Source: JAHDFB01 sp965658745 (lineage in GTDB: Bacteria; Bacteroidota; Bacteroidia; Chitinophagales; Saprospiraceae). Taken from it: DNA of 64,000 nt. A program made the position numbers and the translations under genes. Positions 8,407-17,599 of this stretch are shown in pieces. The notes beneath the pieces are model-generated. The model had not been told where the DNA came from. It saw nothing but the letters and a program-made list of their open reading frames with translations, and did no database searches. The stretch lies in the NCBI GenBank assembly GCA_965658745.1, contig CBFHTK010000004.1, positions 170,786-234,785 of the forward strand, written 5' to 3'. Position 1 is the first letter of the stretch, and every line of letters begins with the position of its first letter.

Positions 8407-9351
8407 ATGAATAATGGACAATTACTGTACTTTAAGACAATGGTACGGGTATGGAGTAGACAATTGCGTGCTTTTGGGATACATCCCTATTGGTTAATCT
8501 TAGTTCCACCATTAATCTTTTGGCTAATAACAATGCTAGTTTGGAAAACGAATTTTGCTGGTTATTTGGTCTTCGTTGCAGTAGTCCAAATGTTGCTTCT
8601 TCAGCTGTCTTCAGAAAGAATGGCGCTGTTTGGATCTTGTTTTTCGCTAAGACAGCAGCGTACTATTCTAGCGATTGAAATTGCTATCTGGGTGGTGCCG
8701 ATTGTGGGTATTTTAATATACCATCGAGCGCATATCCCTGCACTTCTCATTTTAATGGCAAGTGCTTTGTGGATCTTGTTTCCATCGTTGAGGCTTAATA
8801 CTATTGTAGCGTTCCCCGATTGGTTGCAAAAGCGTTTAGCAAGAATACAGCCTTTTGAATTCCAAACAGGGTTTCGCCAGTATTTTCCAGCTTTGGTACT
8901 TGTTTTAGTTGGAATACTTTTAGGTGTGGTCGTGAGCAATTCCTACATCAGTATTTTTGTTTTTGGTGCCTTAGGTTTTACGTATTTGGGAATGCATAGT
9001 CAGGTAGAACCGTACTTTTGGGTGTGGATTTCTAATCAGAGCGCCAAGGAATTTCTGCTTTCTAAAATGATACGTGCAATTACCCATGTCTTGTATATAT
9101 CAGGTCCTTATTTTGTGTTGGTATGTATATTGCTACCGGATTTTTGGATAATTTCTACGATGCTACTTCTGCTCCATATTTATTTTGCCCAAATAGCTCT
9201 TTTGATGAAATACTCGGTTTTTCCCTCTAGTATGGGAGTTGCAGCAGAAATATTCCTATCCCTCATGGTCCTTTTCTTTCCGCTAGGTATATTATATAGT
9301 CCTTTTCTTTATAGAAAGTCACTCAAAAAACTATCATGGATACTTCCTTAA
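8407..9351 (+). CDS. ABC-type exporter, membrane subunit
   Basis: A 314-aa polytopic membrane protein with about eight hydrophobic segments and short basic loops, overlapping by 16 bases the start of an ABC ATPase gene. No fold-specific motif is clear to me. The coupling to the ATPase, the lack of any binding-protein gene and the all-membrane composition together suggest the permease of a two-component ABC exporter; the substrate is unknown. The Phe/Leu/Ile-rich composition is normal for such proteins. It sits 12 bases after the sanA-like gene. Confidence 0.65.
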   Translation: MNNGQLLYFKTMVRVWSRQLRAFGIHPYWLILVPPLIFWLITMLVWKTNFAGYLVFVAVVQMLLLQLSSERMALFGSCFSLRQQRTILAIEIAIWVVPIVGILIYHRAHIPALLILMASALWILFPSLRLNTIVAFPDWLQKRLARIQPFEFQTGFRQYFPALVLVLVGILLGVVVSNSYISIFVFGALGFTYLGMHSQVEPYFWVWISNQSAKEFLLSKMIRAITHVLYISGPYFVLVCILLPDFWIISTMLLLLHIYFAQIALLMKYSVFPSSMGVAAEIFLSLMVLFFPLGILYSPFLYRKSLKKLSWILP

Positions 9352-10028
9352 TAAAGCTTATTGAAGTTCGAAAGAGCTACGGATCAAATGAAGTTCTCAA
9401 AGGACTTGAAGCAAATTTCGAGAAAGGAGTTGTGTATGGGATCGCTGGTCACAATGGAGCTGGAAAAACTACTTTGTTTAGATGTATTGCAGGGCTTGAG
9501 AGCTGCAAAGGAGAGGTGGCAACTAGTTTGAAGCCGGTAAGGAACTATTTAGGCTATTTGTCAACCAATCCAATGTTTATCAATAAAATGACTGGTAGAG
9601 AATATTTGCAGTTGTTTTTACATGCTAGAGGCTTAGAAATCAATGATCTTGATGACAGGAATATTTTTGGATTGCCTCTCGATGAGTACGCCTCCAATTA
9701 TTCGACTGGTATGAAAAAGAAACTAGCTTTGATGAGCATTTTGATTCAACAAAACCAAGTATATATTTTAGACGAGCCCTTTAATGGAGTTGATATCCAG
9801 AGTAATATGTTGATAATTGAAATTATTAAGCAATTGAAAAATCTAGGAAAACTAGTTCTTATTTCTTCACATATTTTTAGCACTCTTGAGACTGTATGCG
9901 ATGAAATCTATCTATTGAAAGGTGGTAGATTTGTTACTCAAGTTGATAAAACGGGATTTTCGGAGCTAGAACAAGAAATGAAGGAATTCTCGATAACGGA
10001 TCAAGTAGCGAAATTAAATATTCGCTGA
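9336..10028 (+). CDS. ABC transporter ATP-binding protein
   Basis: Cytosolic ATPase subunit of an ABC exporter, 230 aa. Walker A is GHNGAGKTT (about residues 38-46); the Q-loop region is YLSTNP; the signature is YSTGMKKKLAL, a degenerate LSGGQ of the kind common in ABC-2 exporters; Walker B is VYILDEPFNGVD; the H-loop His is in LISSHIF. It overlaps the permease gene by 16 bases, which fits translational coupling of the two subunits. The closest class by motif is the CcmA/NatA-like drug or bacteriocin exporter group; the substrate is unknown. Confidence 0.92.
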   Translation: MDTSLIKLIEVRKSYGSNEVLKGLEANFEKGVVYGIAGHNGAGKTTLFRCIAGLESCKGEVATSLKPVRNYLGYLSTNPMFINKMTGREYLQLFLHARGLEINDLDDRNIFGLPLDEYASNYSTGMKKKLALMSILIQQNQVYILDEPFNGVDIQSNMLIIEIIKQLKNLGKLVLISSHIFSTLETVCDEIYLLKGGRFVTQVDKTGFSELEQEMKEFSITDQVAKLNIR

Positions 10029-10067
10029 TTGGTTAAGTTTACTTTCTTGACCAGGACTAGCGCCTTC

Positions 10068-10655
10068 TTAATTGTATGCATAGATATCTGTGGATGGCTC
10101 TGTAGTCTTTGACCTGTTTTTCAACGAACCTTTCTTTTGTCGCTTTGGAAAAATATAAAAACCGGTAGGTGTTACTTTATGTATTGGAATACCATAAGAA
10201 GCGCTCACAAACCAACCTGTTGTTTCAAGATGACTGGCACCTAATTCGTATCCAATTCCTAATTGAAAATCAAGGATACTAATCCCAGAGAAGATCGAAA
10301 AGTCATTGATATTCGTTTGATTGAAGGCATCTATTTTACTAGAATAGAGTATTCCCATTTGCATTCCAATCAAGTTGGCAAACTCTGTTTTATCATTCAA
10401 GATTTGATCTGTACTTAAATCTTTAACGAATTTAGTTTTGCCATAATTAAGACTCATACCTACTCCAAAGGCGCTGAATAACTCAAGTTGTCCTGCAACA
10501 TCGGGATTCACTGTTTTATTTGCTAAATGAAATTTTGCAGCGGGTAAATTAATTGCTGAAGTCAAGATAAATCGATTTTCTTGAAAGCTTTTACTTGTAA
10601 GTGTTTGGCAATGGAGTAGGGAGGACGGAAGAATAAGGAAAAGTATGTATTTCAT
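10068..10655 (-). CDS. Secreted protein of unknown function, probable outer-membrane barrel
   Basis: 195-aa protein starting with a short signal sequence (KYILFLILPSSLLHC). The body alternates hydrophobic and polar residues with Gly/aromatic turns (FSAFGVGMSLNYGK, LGIGYELGASH, GWFVSASYGIP), as in small beta-barrel proteins. The C-terminus is polar and basic rather than a closing aromatic strand. A Cys at residue 16 could be a lipobox Cys but the context is poor. I recognise no family. It is convergent with the ABC ATPase gene and has no operon partner. Confidence 0.55.
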   Translation of the reverse strand: MKYILFLILPSSLLHCQTLTSKSFQENRFILTSAINLPAAKFHLANKTVNPDVAGQLELFSAFGVGMSLNYGKTKFVKDLSTDQILNDKTEFANLIGMQMGILYSSKIDAFNQTNINDFSIFSGISILDFQLGIGYELGASHLETTGWFVSASYGIPIHKVTPTGFYIFPKRQKKGSLKNRSKTTEPSTDIYAYN

Positions 10656-10805
10656 TCGAGGAGCTTTATTTCTAAACTATATGGATGCTGTATTATTGTT
10701 GATGATTAGAAGAAATCTACATATTTTATCTAGTTCTAGATATTACCAAATAGCCTTCACAACGAACTTTTTCCTTATCTTAGCTGGAAATAAAATCGGC
10801 AATTC

Positions 10806-11744
10806 ATGTGGAAAACAGTAATCTCTTTAGTTGTAACATTAATTATTATTCCAATTTGCACGTATTTGCTAGACGTGCCGATAACACCTGAGCAGAGAGA
10901 GATACTAAATGTACTACTAGCGGTTTACGTAGTTAGTGCCTTACTATGTTTTATAGTTAGCACGATTTCAAAGAACTACAGTCAAGTAGATAAGATCTGG
11001 TCAATTATTCCTATCGTATATGTTTGGATTGTTGCGTGGAAAGTAGACTTTGAACCAAGAATATTATTAATGGCGCTATTGGTGACGCTATGGGGAATCA
11101 GGTTAACCTACAATTTTGCAAGAAGAGGTGGATATTCTTTGCGATTTTGGGAAGGCGATGAGGATTACAGATGGGCTGAATTAAGAGCTAAGCAGGAATT
11201 TGAGGGTGCTTGGAAATGGACTGCTTTCAATCTGTTGTTTATTTCAGGATACCAGATGGGATTGATATTACTTTTTACCCTGCCGATATTGAAATCAACT
11301 GCTGGAAGTCCACTTGACCTAACAGACTTTGTTCTAGCTACCTTGTTTACTGCCTTGATAGCTGTAGAGGCAATCGCGGATCAACAACAATGGAATTTTC
11401 AAAAAGAGAAGTATCGTCAGCTTGAAGCAGGAATCGAATTAGAAGCACCTTATGATGACGGATTTGTTCAAAATGGCTTGTGGTCATACGTGAGACACCC
11501 TAATTATGCAGCAGAACAAGCTATCTGGATAGTCTTCTATCTCTTCAGTGTTTCAGCAACCGGAATATATATCAATTGGTCTATAGCGGGCTGCCTTTTA
11601 CTGTTATTGTTATTTAAAGGCAGCTCTGATTTTAGTGAAGGAATATCGGAAAGAAAATACAGAGCTTATAAGGATTACAAGAGTAAAGTAGGGCGTTTTT
11701 TGCCAAAGTTGGGAAGAAAAGAAGGAGAGAAAGTTCCTGTATAG
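10806..11744 (+). CDS. DUF1295 / steroid 5-alpha-reductase-like membrane protein
   Basis: 312-aa integral membrane protein of the DUF1295 family, related to 3-oxo-5-alpha-steroid 4-dehydrogenases and isoprenylcysteine methyltransferases. Several hydrophobic helices fill residues 1-180. The diagnostic C-terminal cofactor motif is clear: GLWSYVRHPNYAAEQAIW, then a long membrane helix and RKYRAYKDYKSKVGRFLPK. NFARRGGYSLRFWEGDEDYRW in the middle is also family-typical. Bacterial members are usually annotated as NADPH-dependent lipid or steroid reductases, but few have proven substrates. It stands alone. Confidence 0.85.
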   Translation: MWKTVISLVVTLIIIPICTYLLDVPITPEQREILNVLLAVYVVSALLCFIVSTISKNYSQVDKIWSIIPIVYVWIVAWKVDFEPRILLMALLVTLWGIRLTYNFARRGGYSLRFWEGDEDYRWAELRAKQEFEGAWKWTAFNLLFISGYQMGLILLFTLPILKSTAGSPLDLTDFVLATLFTALIAVEAIADQQQWNFQKEKYRQLEAGIELEAPYDDGFVQNGLWSYVRHPNYAAEQAIWIVFYLFSVSATGIYINWSIAGCLLLLLLFKGSSDFSEGISERKYRAYKDYKSKVGRFLPKLGRKEGEKVPV

Positions 11745-11833
11745 TAATCGGTTATTTTAGTTCTTCTTTACAGAATTTAACCTATTGACCCAACCGTTGT
11801 ACCTAGTTCTTCGTCTCACAGGTAAAGATCCTT

Positions 11834-12262
11834 ATGCGAAAATATTTTAGTTTCCTATTAACATTGAGTGTCATAACACTGATCATCGGATGCGATAAGT
11901 CTACTTCAGAATGCGACTACATCGTCGAAGTGTCTGAGAAAGACTATATGGACGGTCCTTATGATAGTTCAACAAAAGTTCAAGATCTAACTTGGGATGG
12001 CACGTGTCTGACAGTTACATTTTCTTATGCGGGAGGATGCGAAGATCATAGCTACGATTTCGTAAGCGATGGATCAATCGCTGAGTCTTTACCTCCGATT
12101 ATTACCTTAGGTTTGATGCACGATAATACAGACAATTGTGATGCTTTGATTACTGAATCTGTAACAGTTGATATTCTTGATTTACCTCAGCTAGGAGACT
12201 ATGGGTCAATTATATTTAAATTTAAGGGAGACGATTCTGCTGGCTACTTGATTGAATTATAA
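11834..12262 (+). CDS. Small lipoprotein of unknown function
   Basis: 142-aa predicted lipoprotein. The signal peptide ends in the lipobox LIIGC (Cys20), so it is likely lipidated. The mature part is acidic and rich in Cys (four more), with beta-strand character (LTWDGTCLTVTFSYAGGCEDH), suggesting a small disulfide-bonded domain. I recognise no family. It is about 90 bases after the DUF1295 gene, and the following kilobase is nearly gene-free. Confidence 0.6.
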   Translation: MRKYFSFLLTLSVITLIIGCDKSTSECDYIVEVSEKDYMDGPYDSSTKVQDLTWDGTCLTVTFSYAGGCEDHSYDFVSDGSIAESLPPIITLGLMHDNTDNCDALITESVTVDILDLPQLGDYGSIIFKFKGDDSAGYLIEL

Positions 12263-12604
12263 TCGGATAGAGATATGTAATACACGCTTTGGATTGCTTG
12301 AGGTTTTCTATCACTCGAATGGAATAAGCAGAAACGTTGACTAGCTTTATTGGGTACTATTACCTGATAAGATGTCTAGTTGAAAAACATGATCGCTACG
12401 TTTTCATTTCACGGACTTTAGCAAATTTTAATTATTACAAGTACTAGATTTCAATAACTTTTATTCCATCAAACGATCATACTGTAAAAAGTCAAAAGGA
12501 ATACATTACACAAGTATGTAACAAAGCAAATGATTGTTAAATTTTCATTGCATATAGCAATTGAGGGAGATTTCTGTCGTACTTTTTGTAGGTATCTTTT
12601 TGGT
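12263..12604. other. Gene-free stretch
   Basis: 342 AT-rich bases after the small lipoprotein. No RNA gene, repeat or convincing promoter is visible. It lies downstream of the HxlR remnant and may be decayed DNA. Confidence 0.4.
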
Positions 12605-12880
12605 TTATACAGTTTCTTTTTTGGATAAAATTTCATCCGAATCAATCAAGTATGTTCCCCATCCTGCCATCGCTTCAAAAATAGGTACAAGTTCTCGTGC
12701 TTTGTCAGTGAGTTGGTACTCTACTCGAGGAGGACTTTCTGGGTAGGAGTGTCTGGTTACTAAATTATCTCTTTCCAACTCAGACAAATGAGCAGCTAAG
12801 ACTTTTCTGGACACTTTAGGAATTGAATAATGTATTAGACCAAAAAACAGGTGAGGACAACAGTAATACCCAACAAGTGA
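12605..12880 (-). pseudogene. HxlR-family regulator remnant (C-terminal two thirds)
   Basis: The reverse strand carries the winged-helix end of an HxlR transcription factor: IPKVSRKVLAAHLSELERD, then LVTRHSYPESPPRVEYQLTD, then LVPIFEAMAGWG, all matching the family in order. The frame stays open upstream to about 12880, but the conserved N-terminal part (Cys-Pro, first helix and the GGKWT region) is missing, and the remaining start would be a GTG inside the recognition helix region. HxlR proteins need about 110 residues for a dimer; about 69 to 91 codons remain. The surroundings are gene-poor. I judge it a decayed gene, not a functional short regulator. Confidence 0.7.
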
Positions 12881-13245
12881 TTAGACTATTTACGATATGA
12901 TGATTTGTTAGAGTTCAAAACTCACTTTAAAAAAAATCAAGAATTAAAAACAAAGTATTGATGAATACTTTCATAGTATTATTTGTATCGTCTTGCAGGT
13001 ATTCCTTACGCAGGGATAAACCAATAGAGTGTAACGTTCAAACAAGATTTGCATAAATCTACTAGTATCAAAATCATTTAGTACTTTAGGACTAAACGAA
13101 TGATAGGATGCCGGTAATATTAATAATAAAAGTGAAGGAAGCTCCTAGCATTATGCAGCATACTGCAAATTATTGGTATTCAAAGATGCTATCTTACTGA
13201 TCGAAGATGAATAGGGAAATCCGGACTTTATCTTCTTATTGGACT
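12881..13245. other. Gene-free stretch
   Basis: 365 AT-rich bases upstream of the HxlR remnant and downstream of the thioredoxin-like gene. It may once have held the missing N-terminal part of the regulator, but I find no readable trace of it. No RNA gene or strong hairpin is seen. Confidence 0.4.
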
Positions 13246-13815
13246 TTAGTTACCTACTGTTTGTATTTGAACTCCTTTTGCACTGGAATCAATGGAGCTG
13301 CTTTTTTTTTCGTACTTGTTAGCGTATTTCTTCCAGGGTGTAGTCTTATGATGGTCTTCATGAAAGTAATGAAGTATCATGTCTAAGGTAAGTGCGTCAC
13401 GGTAGCCAGGAATTGGCTGAATTACTTTCATATTGTAGTCCAAAAACACGAGGGACGGATAACTTAGCTTACCTCGTAATATTTTTGCTGCTAATTCATG
13501 ATATCCTTTTCTTCCAGCCTTTATAAAGTTATACTCCGTATTGTTGATGGTGATTGGTCCAGTATATTCCGCATCGAATTTGATAGCGTAGAAATTCTCA
13601 TTTATATACTTAATAAGCTCTGGATTCTTAAATGTCGAAGCGTCCATTTTTTTGCACCAGCCACACCATTCTGTGTAGACATCAACCATGATCTTCTTTG
13701 GTTGTTCATGCATTTTTTCTTCTACTTCTTCCCAAGTCAACCAGTTGATTTCTTGAGAATAACTAATCGTTAAACTGAGTAATAAAAGGCTCAACGTCCA
13801 AACTCCTTTTCTCAT
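13246..13815 (-). CDS. Periplasmic thioredoxin-like protein
   Basis: 189-aa protein with a signal peptide (TLSLLLLSLTISYSQ) and a thioredoxin fold of the Thioredoxin_7/DUF255-like type. The redox motif is EWCGWCKKMD with Cys51 and Cys54; IMVDVYTEW before it and the cis-proline strand KLSYPSLVFLD after it match the fold. Such proteins in Bacteroidota probably reduce or shuffle disulfides in the periplasm. The C-terminus has a Lys/Ser-rich tail of about 30 residues. It is monocistronic as far as can be seen. Confidence 0.85.
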   Translation of the reverse strand: MRKGVWTLSLLLLSLTISYSQEINWLTWEEVEEKMHEQPKKIMVDVYTEWCGWCKKMDASTFKNPELIKYINENFYAIKFDAEYTGPITINNTEYNFIKAGRKGYHELAAKILRGKLSYPSLVFLDYNMKVIQPIPGYRDALTLDMILHYFHEDHHKTTPWKKYANKYEKKSSSIDSSAKGVQIQTVGN

Positions 13816-14040
13816 GCTTTTTGCTACTGTCTATTAATTATGGTTCCAATGTACCCCTTTTCAACTGATTTGAAAAGAAAATTACTTCAGATTAGGAGTT
13901 TTTATAATTTTTTTAACGCTTAAATTACATATCTCAAATCTTCTGGTTCAATAGGCTTGTATCTATAAACAAATTGTAATTATAAGTTAAGTTCAGAATT
14001 TTACGAAAGTAAAGCTTCCTTTATTGAAGAATCGTCATTC

Positions 14041-16539
14041 TTAGTATAGCCATTCTCTTGCGAATGCATTGTAGAAGTTTAGGCCGATTTTGTAGTTGAT
14101 TGAAGTTGCAGTCAGGTTATTGTCCGCGGTAACAGCATAAACTGCTAGCTGCATAGTCTCGCCCAATATTTTGATCTTTTTACCAATACCTGCGTAGAAC
14201 TCGACATGGTAAAGGTTTTCTTCTGGAATCAAAAGTGTACCACCTCCAGTGAGTAATTCCATTTGTAACTTGTTTATAAGCGGAATCTTATCCAAGAAAA
14301 AGCCATCAAAATGATGAATACCACTTGCTTGGAAAAAGGCGTCTGCGGTTGATCTCGTTTCGCCAATCTCAAGTAAATCTTGTAGAGGATTAGTAAAAAA
14401 ATACGGTGTCGATCCACGAAAGAAATTATACTCAAGTTGTCTTAAGTTATTTTTATTAATAAAGCTTCCAGCTCGCACTTGATAGTTGAGACTACCGACC
14501 TTCAATGCTGGCAGTTTGTGTGTTAATCTTAGTTCCAGATAGTCAAAATTGACCTCTGAATTACCAATTCCTGGAACTCCTTTTCTGTAGCTTAGCTGTA
14601 GAACAGGATTGTTGTTGGGTAGAATGATCTTTTTTCTACCTCGTGTGACGAATTGTTGACCAAATCGATAAATCAAATCGGCTTCGAACGAGAATATTCT
14701 GTACCGATCAAAATCAAAAGCAGTTTCTTGCGAACCGAAAAGAAACTCCGAAAATGCGTTTGTTGTGAGGTTTGCCACCGACTGCTTGTCACTGTAAGCG
14801 ATACTTGAATTCATGTATAGACCATTGACTAATTCCATGGAGTATCCGATTTCTCCAAACCGATTGTTTACAAAGTTACTTCTGGATATAATGGCATCGA
14901 GTGACTGAAAGAATGTAATTAATTCAAACACATTTCCACCTCCAATATATATTCTGGCAAACTTCTGCGGTAAGAAGGTAAAGCCCAGTCGACCTCTACC
15001 TTTAATGTCATTATTTGTCAAACCATAATTAAGATTGTAGCTGAGATCTAGTTCATTACTATTAGGAAATTCTTTTGCTACCGTTCCGCCAGGAGTTATC
15101 CGAAATCCATCGACTCCGAAGGCCTGAAAAGATGCCAAGATAGGATTGAAAGTGTATGTTAAACCTTTTGCTCTTTTCCGCTTACCAAATCCTTCAAGTG
15201 CAATTTTTCGCCATGTGATTTTATTGAATATAGAGTCTTGTTCTTGTAAGTATTTATCGCTAGTGATCGACCTGTAAATTGAATCTTGCTCAGTGAAGAA
15301 TACTTTCAAGTCTTTTTCCAAAGCAACTCCTCGGTATTCAAGCATCAAATCTGCATTTGGTTTCAGTGCTTCTTCTGTATACCTGACTTTTTCTGCATTA
15401 AAGAAATTTGCCTTAAATGTTGGATTAAATATATAGTATGAGGTTCGATAAGTTGATTTAACCGTGAAGTCTTTTCTTCCTAGTTTGGCCTTGTATTGGA
15501 TTCGCTTTTCGGTTGGAATATTATATCCATTTTCATTGTTGTAGACCAGCTTTAGATTCAAACTGTCAAAACCATTGATTCCAGGACTGTAGTATAGATC
15601 CGTTCTGGTGACTCGATAGTCAGACGAATGAACTTCGATAGTTCCTGTCCATAATGGAGCTCCCTTGAAAAGCGGAATTACAGCAATGCTAAAAATAGTA
15701 TCTTCAGCAATGAAATCCATTTTCTTCAATCTGTAAGTATAATTTGAAAGTGCAGTATTAGCTAAAGGCGAAGTGATAGGTCGATCGCTAAGTGTTTTAT
15801 TTTTGAATGAATTATCATAGATGTCGATATCAAAGTCTTCAGGGGTCACGAAGTATTCGAGTGGATTATATGTTGTGAATTGATTGCTTCCTCTGAAATT
15901 ATTTCCCGTTGTCATGGGAGTGAATCTCTTGAGCTGCTTATCGGCGGTCTGTTTAATTTCAGCCTTGATAATCTTTTTGTAATCTTGACCTCGTACGAAC
16001 TGAGTTGCAGCAACCTCATTGAGGTATTCCACACGAAAGCTATCTAGACTTATGCTATCTCGCTCTTTTTCAGGGAGGTATCTAGTCATCGTTGTTTGTT
16101 GGTAAATCTCAGATTGAAAGACTTTTGGAATTGATCGATCCTTTTTCTCTTTGATGATTCTTTTGACAATCTGTTTTCCTAAATTCAGTCTTTCGGCTTC
16201 TAGAACAACTTCATTGAATTTTAGTGAAGAGCTAGATAGCAGTATTTCGATTGATTCATTGATATTAGTGTTCTCGTATTTTACTTCTTTTGGGTTGTAA
16301 CCCAAAAAACTATACCTAAGAGTACTAGGCATTTCTACATTAAGCTCGAAGTAGCCTTCGGTATTCGTAATCGTACCTTTTCCGGTATTCAAATCCAAGA
16401 TGTTCACGAATTCCAGCGCTTGCATAGAAGCTGAGTCGTAAACTATACCTTTGATCTGTTGTGCAGCAAGTTGATGTTTGCCAAAAAATGTTGACAAGCA
16501 CATAATCAATGCAAGTAGGATGTGGTTTTGATACTTCAT
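14041..16539 (-). CDS. DUF5686 outer-membrane protein with carboxypeptidase-like regulatory domain
   Basis: 832-aa predicted outer-membrane protein. After a signal peptide (ending ...QLAAQQ) comes a CarboxypepD_reg-like beta-sandwich (about residues 28-110: IKGIVYDSASMQALEFVNI, GTITNTEGYFEL, YSFLGYNPKEV). The rest is the DUF5686 region: a periplasmic part with long charged segments, then a C-terminal beta-barrel of amphipathic strands ending in aromatic Leu-Tyr. There is no TonB plug domain, so it is not a typical TonB receptor. Its role is unknown; the family is confined to Bacteroidota. It lies 12 bases after ribD and is the last gene of the glmM-desulfurase-ribD run. Confidence 0.82.
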   Translation of the reverse strand: MKYQNHILLALIMCLSTFFGKHQLAAQQIKGIVYDSASMQALEFVNILDLNTGKGTITNTEGYFELNVEMPSTLRYSFLGYNPKEVKYENTNINESIEILLSSSSLKFNEVVLEAERLNLGKQIVKRIIKEKKDRSIPKVFQSEIYQQTTMTRYLPEKERDSISLDSFRVEYLNEVAATQFVRGQDYKKIIKAEIKQTADKQLKRFTPMTTGNNFRGSNQFTTYNPLEYFVTPEDFDIDIYDNSFKNKTLSDRPITSPLANTALSNYTYRLKKMDFIAEDTIFSIAVIPLFKGAPLWTGTIEVHSSDYRVTRTDLYYSPGINGFDSLNLKLVYNNENGYNIPTEKRIQYKAKLGRKDFTVKSTYRTSYYIFNPTFKANFFNAEKVRYTEEALKPNADLMLEYRGVALEKDLKVFFTEQDSIYRSITSDKYLQEQDSIFNKITWRKIALEGFGKRKRAKGLTYTFNPILASFQAFGVDGFRITPGGTVAKEFPNSNELDLSYNLNYGLTNNDIKGRGRLGFTFLPQKFARIYIGGGNVFELITFFQSLDAIISRSNFVNNRFGEIGYSMELVNGLYMNSSIAYSDKQSVANLTTNAFSEFLFGSQETAFDFDRYRIFSFEADLIYRFGQQFVTRGRKKIILPNNNPVLQLSYRKGVPGIGNSEVNFDYLELRLTHKLPALKVGSLNYQVRAGSFINKNNLRQLEYNFFRGSTPYFFTNPLQDLLEIGETRSTADAFFQASGIHHFDGFFLDKIPLINKLQMELLTGGGTLLIPEENLYHVEFYAGIGKKIKILGETMQLAVYAVTADNNLTATSINYKIGLNFYNAFAREWLY

Positions 16540-16551
16540 AGAAAACTAAAC

Positions 16552-17586
16552 CTATTCCTTGGCAATATGAAAGTATTCATCATCAGCCAAAGTTACATGG
16601 TCTAAACGTCTTCCTTCTACTTTTGGTGCCCGTATACCGTGTTGTAAAGGGTGTTTACTAGACAAAACGTGTGCCTCGTCCCATAAACCTTCTTTAATAA
16701 TCGTCGTTTGAAGGGTTGGCCCGCCTTCCACTAAAACAGAAGTGATGCCTTCTTGAAAAATACGTCTAAAAATAGTATCCCAATTCCAGCTGTCATTTGA
16801 AATTTGGACCCACTTATAGCTAGAACTATTCGTATTTGTAGCTGCTTCTTTGGATATCACTATAGCGTGCTCACCGTGATTCAGCAGTTGCGAATTAACT
16901 GGAACGCGAGCTCGTGGATCAATGATTATTTTTTGAGGAGATGGTCCTGTTCCAAGGCGATTGTCAAGTTTGGGATTGTCAAGAATAACTGAATTTGCTC
17001 CGATCAAAATGCCTTCAAATTGTCCTCTTAATTGATGAGCTTTAACTTTCGAGTATTGATTTGTAAACCAGACCGATTGATCAGGAAGACCTGCATATCC
17101 AAATTTGGATTGAGCCCATTTTAGAGCAATGAATGGACGTTTTTGAAAGAGATTAATTTTGAATTTCTTAATTAAGGATTTGGCTTCGTCTTCTAGAATC
17201 CCAGATTGAACCGGAATGTTATTTTGGCGCAAAGCTTCTATACCTTTTCCCGATACTTTTGGGTTAGGATCCAGACATCCGACAACAACAGCTGCTGGGT
17301 TTTTCTTGATTATCAGGGTTGAACAAGCGGGCGTTTTTCCATGGAATGAACAAGGTTCCAAAGAAACATACAGTGTTGCTTTACGAATTAATTTTTCGTC
17401 TTCCTGTCTCACATTTTGGAGACAATTAACCTCAGCATGTGGACCTCCATAAGCCTCATGGTAGCCTTCTCCTATGATACGATTCTTATATACTAAAACA
17501 GCTCCCACCATAGGGTTCTGATCAGTGTGTCTAAATCCCTTTCTCGCTAGGTGAAAACATCTTCGCATATAATCGGCGTGCCTCAT
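16552..17586 (-). CDS. ribD: Riboflavin biosynthesis deaminase/reductase
   Basis: Bifunctional cytosolic enzyme for steps two and three of riboflavin synthesis: deamination of the diaminopyrimidine, then NADPH reduction of the ribosyl side chain. The N-terminal deaminase has the zinc ligands His50 (HAEVNC, with catalytic Glu52), Cys79 (PCS) and Cys88 (PAC). The C-terminal reductase (about 150-344) shows KWAQSKFGYAG, GANSVILDNPKLDNR and VLVEGGPTLQTTII. Length of 344 aa is slightly short but complete. It follows the desulfurase gene by 13 bases. No other rib gene is in the window. Confidence 0.95.
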   Translation of the reverse strand: MRHADYMRRCFHLARKGFRHTDQNPMVGAVLVYKNRIIGEGYHEAYGGPHAEVNCLQNVRQEDEKLIRKATLYVSLEPCSFHGKTPACSTLIIKKNPAAVVVGCLDPNPKVSGKGIEALRQNNIPVQSGILEDEAKSLIKKFKINLFQKRPFIALKWAQSKFGYAGLPDQSVWFTNQYSKVKAHQLRGQFEGILIGANSVILDNPKLDNRLGTGPSPQKIIIDPRARVPVNSQLLNHGEHAIVISKEAATNTNSSSYKWVQISNDSWNWDTIFRRIFQEGITSVLVEGGPTLQTTIIKEGLWDEAHVLSSKHPLQHGIRAPKVEGRRLDHVTLADDEYFHIAKE

Positions 17587-17599
17587 AATTGACTAGATC

